Assembly: GCF_902506575.1 (NCBI RefSeq)
Contig: NZ_LR732544.1
Span: 3,582,405-3,618,853, forward strand
DNA length: 36,449 nucleotides
Direction: 5' to 3'
Source: Streptomyces mexicanus
GTDB taxonomy: Bacteria; Actinomycetota; Actinomycetes; Streptomycetales; Streptomycetaceae
Shown piece after piece: positions 33,373 through 36,449 of the stretch (positions are counted from its first letter, which is position 1; each line of letters starts with the position of its first letter). The notes below the pieces were generated by a model. That model did not search any database, had not been told where the DNA came from, and saw nothing but the letters and a program-made list of their open reading frames with translations. A program made the translations under genes and the position numbers.

Positions 33373-33894
33373 GTGTCCGCTTCCGTCTCCGTGACCACCC
33401 GTCGCCTGACCGCTGCCGCCGCCGCGGCCGCGGCCCTGATCGGAGCGACGGCACTGCCGGCGTCCGCGGCCGGCCACGCCCCGCGCCCCCACCGCGACGC
33501 CGTGGTGATCAGCGGCGTCCACCTCGACGCCGAGCACCGCGACCACCGCGCGTCCCGTTCCCTGAACAAGGAGTGGGTGGCGATCAGCAACCACAGCCGG
33601 CGCGCCGTCAACCTCGACGGGTGGACGCTGTCCGACGAGCAGGGCCACACGTACACCTTCCGCCACTACCGCCTCGAGGGCCGCTCCACGGTCCGCGTCC
33701 ACAGCGGCTACGGCCGTGACACCCGCAATGACCTCTTCCAGGACCGCCGCACCTCCGTCTGGGACCGGCACGGCGACACCGCCACCCTGCGCAACGCCCA
33801 CCACCACTTCGTCGACGCGATCGCCTGGGGCGGCGAGCGCCACCGCACCCGCCCGGCGGACCACCGCACGGAGCACCGGGCCCACCACCGCTGA
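33373..33894 (+). CDS. Secreted lamin-tail-domain protein
   Basis: A 173-residue protein with a signal peptide (basic VTTRR, then an alanine-rich core, cleavage after ALPASA near residue 34). The mature part is a lamin-tail (LTD) beta-sandwich: EWVAISNHSRRAVNLDGWTLSDEQGHTYTF, a GRSTVRVHSGYGRDTRND segment and the closing DTATLRNAHHHFVDAIAWGG. Such domains occur in secreted bacterial proteins, often with nucleases, but here it stands alone. The C-terminus is His/Arg-rich. The GTG at 33373 is preferred over the GTG at 33313 because AGGAGA precedes it and the signal peptide then starts normally. Confidence 0.87.
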   Translation: MSASVSVTTRRLTAAAAAAAALIGATALPASAAGHAPRPHRDAVVISGVHLDAEHRDHRASRSLNKEWVAISNHSRRAVNLDGWTLSDEQGHTYTFRHYRLEGRSTVRVHSGYGRDTRNDLFQDRRTSVWDRHGDTATLRNAHHHFVDAIAWGGERHRTRPADHRTEHRAHHR

Positions 33895-33942
33895 CCGCCC
33901 ACCGGGCTCCGTCCTGAGCCCTCACTGATCCACCGCACCACC

Positions 33943-33982
33943 GCAGGCCCCCTCTCCCCGACCCTGAGGAGAGGGGGCCTGC
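33943..33982. terminator. Bidirectional terminator
   Basis: A 15-bp perfect stem (33943-33957 with 33968-33982) with a 10-nt loop lies between the convergent lamin-tail and WYL genes. Confidence 0.85.
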
Positions 33983-34102
33983 CCCTGCGGCCGCTCGGTT
34001 CCCCACCACCGTCGGGACGCGCGGCCCGCCGGGCGCGGCTTCCCTGGTCGTCGACGACGTACGTACGCGTCACCGGAGTACGTCACGGGTCGCCGGAGGA
34101 GG

Positions 34103-35134
34103 TCACGGGTCGCCCGGGTGCGCCGCGTCGGCCTCGTTCGCCTCGTCGGCCTCCCTGGTCTCCTCCCCCTCATTCGCTCGGAGCAGTTCCCGGACGCGCG
34201 CCGACAGGGCGAGCCGTACGGCGTCGGGGGCGAGGACGCGCAGCGGGGTGGCCAGGCCGAGGAGGTACCGGGCGAGTCCGTCCGCGTCGGGCCCGCCGAC
34301 CTCCACGATCGTCGCCTCCGCGCCGTCGGGCCGGTGGACGCCGACGGTCGCAGGGATCAGCCGCAGGGCTTCGTCCATGGGCACGGGCAGACGGACGGTC
34401 GCGTACAGCGGGTAGGGACCGGTCGCGAGGGAACGGGAGACGAGCAGCGCCGGATCGGGCGGGTCGAGGAGTTCGACCGGCCGCCCGGTGGGGTGCAGCC
34501 GTACGACCCGGTCGGCGCGGAAGGTCCGCCACTGCCCGCGCGTCACGTCCCGGGCCACGAAGTACCACCGCCGCCCGGTGAGGACCAGGCGGTAGGGATC
34601 GACGTCCCGTACGGTAGCCCGTCCCTCCCGGTCGCGGTACGACAGCCGGGCCCGCTCGCCGCGCCGGCACGCGGCGGCCAGCTCCAGCAGCATGCCGGGC
34701 GTGATCTGCGGCTCGCCGGGCCGCGGGGTGTGCACGAGGGCGCCGTCCATCTCGGCCAGCCGGTCGGCGACGCGGCGCGGCAGGATCCGCCGCAGCTTCA
34801 GCAGGGCCGACAGCGCGGCCTGGTCACCGCCGAGCGTTCCGCCCAGCGCGGCCTCACCCAGCACGACGGCGACGGCGAGCGCTTCCTCGTCGTCGAGGAC
34901 GAGCGGCGGCACCCGGGACCCGGCGCGCAGACGGTAGCCGCCCCACGGCCCGGGCTCGGACTCGATGACGTAACCCAGGTCCCGCAGTTTGGCGATGTCC
35001 CGCCGGACCGTGCGCTCGGTGACCTCGATCCGGTCGGCCAGTTCGGCGCAGGTCCACGACGGCCGGGCGGCCAGCACGGAGACGAGCCGGAGCAGGCGGG
35101 CGGAGGCGCTGATCACAAGGTCGAAGTCTTCCAC
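34103..35134 (-). CDS. WYL-domain (YafY/DeoR-type) transcriptional regulator
   Basis: A 343-residue regulator: an N-terminal winged helix (ASARLLRLVSVLAARPSWTCAELADRIEVTERTVRRDI) and a central WYL domain (RRGERARLSYRDREG...VDPYRLVLTGRRWYFVARD...RTFRADRVVRL), which senses a nucleic acid or nucleotide-type ligand in characterised members. A WCX-type C-terminal extension follows. It ends in an acidic tail. It is divergent from a VOC gene with a perfect inverted repeat between them, which suggests that it regulates itself and the VOC gene. This YafY/VOC pairing is common in actinomycetes. Confidence 0.9.
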   Translation of the reverse strand: MEDFDLVISASARLLRLVSVLAARPSWTCAELADRIEVTERTVRRDIAKLRDLGYVIESEPGPWGGYRLRAGSRVPPLVLDDEEALAVAVVLGEAALGGTLGGDQAALSALLKLRRILPRRVADRLAEMDGALVHTPRPGEPQITPGMLLELAAACRRGERARLSYRDREGRATVRDVDPYRLVLTGRRWYFVARDVTRGQWRTFRADRVVRLHPTGRPVELLDPPDPALLVSRSLATGPYPLYATVRLPVPMDEALRLIPATVGVHRPDGAEATIVEVGGPDADGLARYLLGLATPLRVLAPDAVRLALSARVRELLRANEGEETREADEANEADAAHPGDP

Positions 35135-35144
35135 GATCCGGCCA

Positions 35145-35173
35145 GGGACCAGGACCGAACCTGTCCTGGTCCC
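35145..35173. promoter_or_regulatory. Perfect inverted-repeat operator between the WYL and VOC genes
   Basis: GGGACCAGGAC (35145-35155) and its exact complement GTCCTGGTCCC (35163-35173) are 7 bp apart, centred in the divergent spacer. The right arm ends 4 bp before a TACCGT -10 box (35178-35183) of the VOC gene, so binding would block polymerase. Confidence 0.75.
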
Positions 35174-35189
35174 GCCCTACCGTTCCCTC

Positions 35190-35684
35190 ATGACCCAGAA
35201 CACGAACGCGAAGACGAGCACGAGCACGAACACGGCCACGACGACGGCCACGACGGCGACCAGCACCGCGAGCACGACCGCGACAGAACCCACCGCCTCC
35301 GCCTCCGCTTCCGCCGCCTCCCCGGTCTTCCGGTACGCGGCGGTCACCTTCGACTGCTCCGACCCCGCCGAACTGGCCCGTTTCTCCAGTGCGTTCCTCG
35401 GCCTGCCCGTCGTCTTCTCCTCCGACCACTTCGTGCTGCTCGGCCAGGAGGGCGCGCCCGGGCTGGGCTTCAACCGGCTGACCGACTACCGCCGCCCCAC
35501 CTGGCCGGACCCCGCGCAGGAGAAGCAGGCGCACCTCGAGTTCGGCGTCGACGACCTGGACACCGCGGAGGCCCACCTGCTGTCCCTGGGCGCCGAAAAG
35601 CCCGCCCACCAGCCGGCCCCCGACCGCTGGCGCGTCCTTCTGGACCCGGCGGGCCACCCGTTCTGCATCACCACCCTGGTCTGA
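35190..35684 (+). CDS. VOC-family (glyoxalase/dioxygenase-like) protein
   Basis: A 164-residue protein. After a Thr/Ser/Ala-rich N-terminal stretch of about 43 residues made of degenerate TTAT-like units, a VOC domain starts at FRYAAVTFDCSDPAELARFSSAFLG and ends VLLDPAGHPFCITTLV. Metal ligands may include His (KQAHLEFGVDDL) and the C-terminal segment, but the set is incomplete, so an enzyme is not certain. The ATG lies 6 bp after a TACCGT -10 box, suggesting a leaderless message; an upstream in-frame start would run through the WYL gene. The low-complexity N-terminus is unusual for VOC proteins. Confidence 0.85.
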   Translation: MTQNTNAKTSTSTNTATTTATTATSTASTTATEPTASASASAASPVFRYAAVTFDCSDPAELARFSSAFLGLPVVFSSDHFVLLGQEGAPGLGFNRLTDYRRPTWPDPAQEKQAHLEFGVDDLDTAEAHLLSLGAEKPAHQPAPDRWRVLLDPAGHPFCITTLV

Positions 35685-35799
35685 CGCCTCCTCCGCCGAT
35701 GCCCCCTTGCCCGCCCCGGGCGCTCCTGGGCGATCCGCCGTTGTCAGTGGCGCCGGTTACGGTGTGGCAACCGTCGAAGCCGAAGGGGTGGGGCTGCTC

Positions 35800-36449
35800 A
35801 TGCGTACGCGCGACACCGGCGAGACCGGCGACACCGTCGAAGTCCTCTACTGCGCGGGCTGGGACCCGCGCACGAGGTCGCCCGTCGGGCCGATGAGCGA
35901 GGACCGGGCGCGCGAGCACGACGCGACGGGTGAGCCGTACGCGGTGCTGCTGGGGGCCGGGGGCCGGCAGCGGGCGCTGCTGCACGTGTCCTGGACGGAC
36001 CACCACCTCGGGATGTTCCTCTTCGACGAGGAGCAGCGCCGCGTCCGCCGCTACGACTACCGGGAACTGACGGCGGGGCTCCTGCACCTGCGCTGCTACG
36101 AGGAGTGGCGCCACGCGTCCGTCGACAAGCCGGAGTTCCCGGAGCGAGGGTGGCACTTCACCCTCACCGCCCGGCCCGACAGCGAGCACGCCCGCGTCGA
36201 ACTGGACCACGGCGGCAGCCTGCACACCGTACGGGACCTCCCCGCGCGCCACCGGACCCTGCGCCGCGCCGAGTTCGGCGACTGGACGGCGTACGCCGAC
36301 GCATCGATGCTCGGACTCACGGCGGACGGCGCCCCGGACCTCGTCCCGGCTCCCCACCCCACCTCGCTACCGGTCGCCGAGCAGCTACCAACTCCCCTCC
36401 CCACGGAGCTCTCCGACCCCCGGTCCGCCGCGCGATCCACCCCATGGAC
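35800..36449 (+). CDS. Conserved hypothetical protein, runs off the window
   Basis: A frame opens at the ATG at 35800 and stays open for 216 codons to the window end, with codon use typical of a real gene. The first 165 residues look well folded: VEVLYCAGWDPRTRSPVG, AVLLGAGGRQRALLHVSWTDHHLGMFLFDEEQRRVRRYDYREL, and EFPERGWHFTLTARPD. After that it turns Pro/Leu/Thr-rich, so it may end soon outside. No domain is recognised. GGGGTGGGG lies upstream of the start. It follows the VOC gene after 115 bp. Confidence 0.65.
   Translation, partial: MRTRDTGETGDTVEVLYCAGWDPRTRSPVGPMSEDRAREHDATGEPYAVLLGAGGRQRALLHVSWTDHHLGMFLFDEEQRRVRRYDYRELTAGLLHLRCYEEWRHASVDKPEFPERGWHFTLTARPDSEHARVELDHGGSLHTVRDLPARHRTLRRAEFGDWTAYADASMLGLTADGAPDLVPAPHPTSLPVAEQLPTPLPTELSDPRSAARSTPW

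Noticed and set aside
35750..35775. TTGTCA followed by TACGGT as a promoter of the last gene
   Set aside because: The spacing between the two boxes is only 11 bp, too short for a standard sigma-70-type promoter.
1..36449. CRISPR arrays, rRNA operons, complete tRNA genes
   Set aside because: No regularly spaced direct repeats with unique spacers, no rRNA core segments, and no complete cloverleaf were seen.

Overview
The window is high-GC actinobacterial DNA, almost certainly a Streptomyces chromosome. The core block on the right (cysS, rlmB, ispD/ispF, carD, phoR/phoP/phoU), mycothiol-dependent enzymes, GTG/TTG starts, leaderless promoters and alanine/arginine-rich proteins all fit. It falls into two parts.

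Positions 1 to about 19,720 are an accessory region. It starts with mobile-element debris and gene remnants, then a UvrA-type ATPase on the minus strand and a glutathione-independent formaldehyde dehydrogenase (3933-5126). Next is a TetR regulator followed by a tightly coupled minus-strand operon: 3Fe-4S ferredoxin, ferredoxin reductase, a fused beta-hydroxyacid dehydrogenase/carboxymuconolactone decarboxylase, and cytochrome P450. It is bracketed by two IS5-type elements, one decayed (about 5211-5662) and one intact (11519-12581). Then come an AraC regulator fused to a DUF4186 domain, a LuxR/HATPase hybrid regulator, and a divergent plus-strand run: 6-phospho-3-hexuloisomerase, 3-hexulose-6-phosphate synthase, mycothiol-dependent formaldehyde dehydrogenase and a metallo-beta-lactamase hydrolase. 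A truncated NhaA antiporter closes the region. Taken together this reads as a catabolic island: the P450 system could demethylate an unknown substrate and release formaldehyde, which would be oxidised by two dehydrogenases and assimilated through the ribulose monophosphate (RuMP) enzymes. The enzymes are recognised from motifs; the joint role is inference.

From about 19,900 to the end is ordinary core chromosome: a sugar nucleotidyltransferase, a DoxX-type membrane protein, rlmB, cysS, a flavin/F420-type oxidoreductase, ispF-ispD, carD, a lipoprotein, phoP/phoR divergent from phoU with a recognisable PHO box, a Cys-rich mini-protein, a secreted lamin-tail protein, a WYL regulator divergent from a VOC protein, and a partial conserved hypothetical.

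The most unusual non-coding structures are a perfect 87-bp-arm palindrome at the phoR/phoP junction that removes the phoR stop and fuses the two frames, and an eight-unit 11-bp tandem repeat upstream of the lipoprotein gene.
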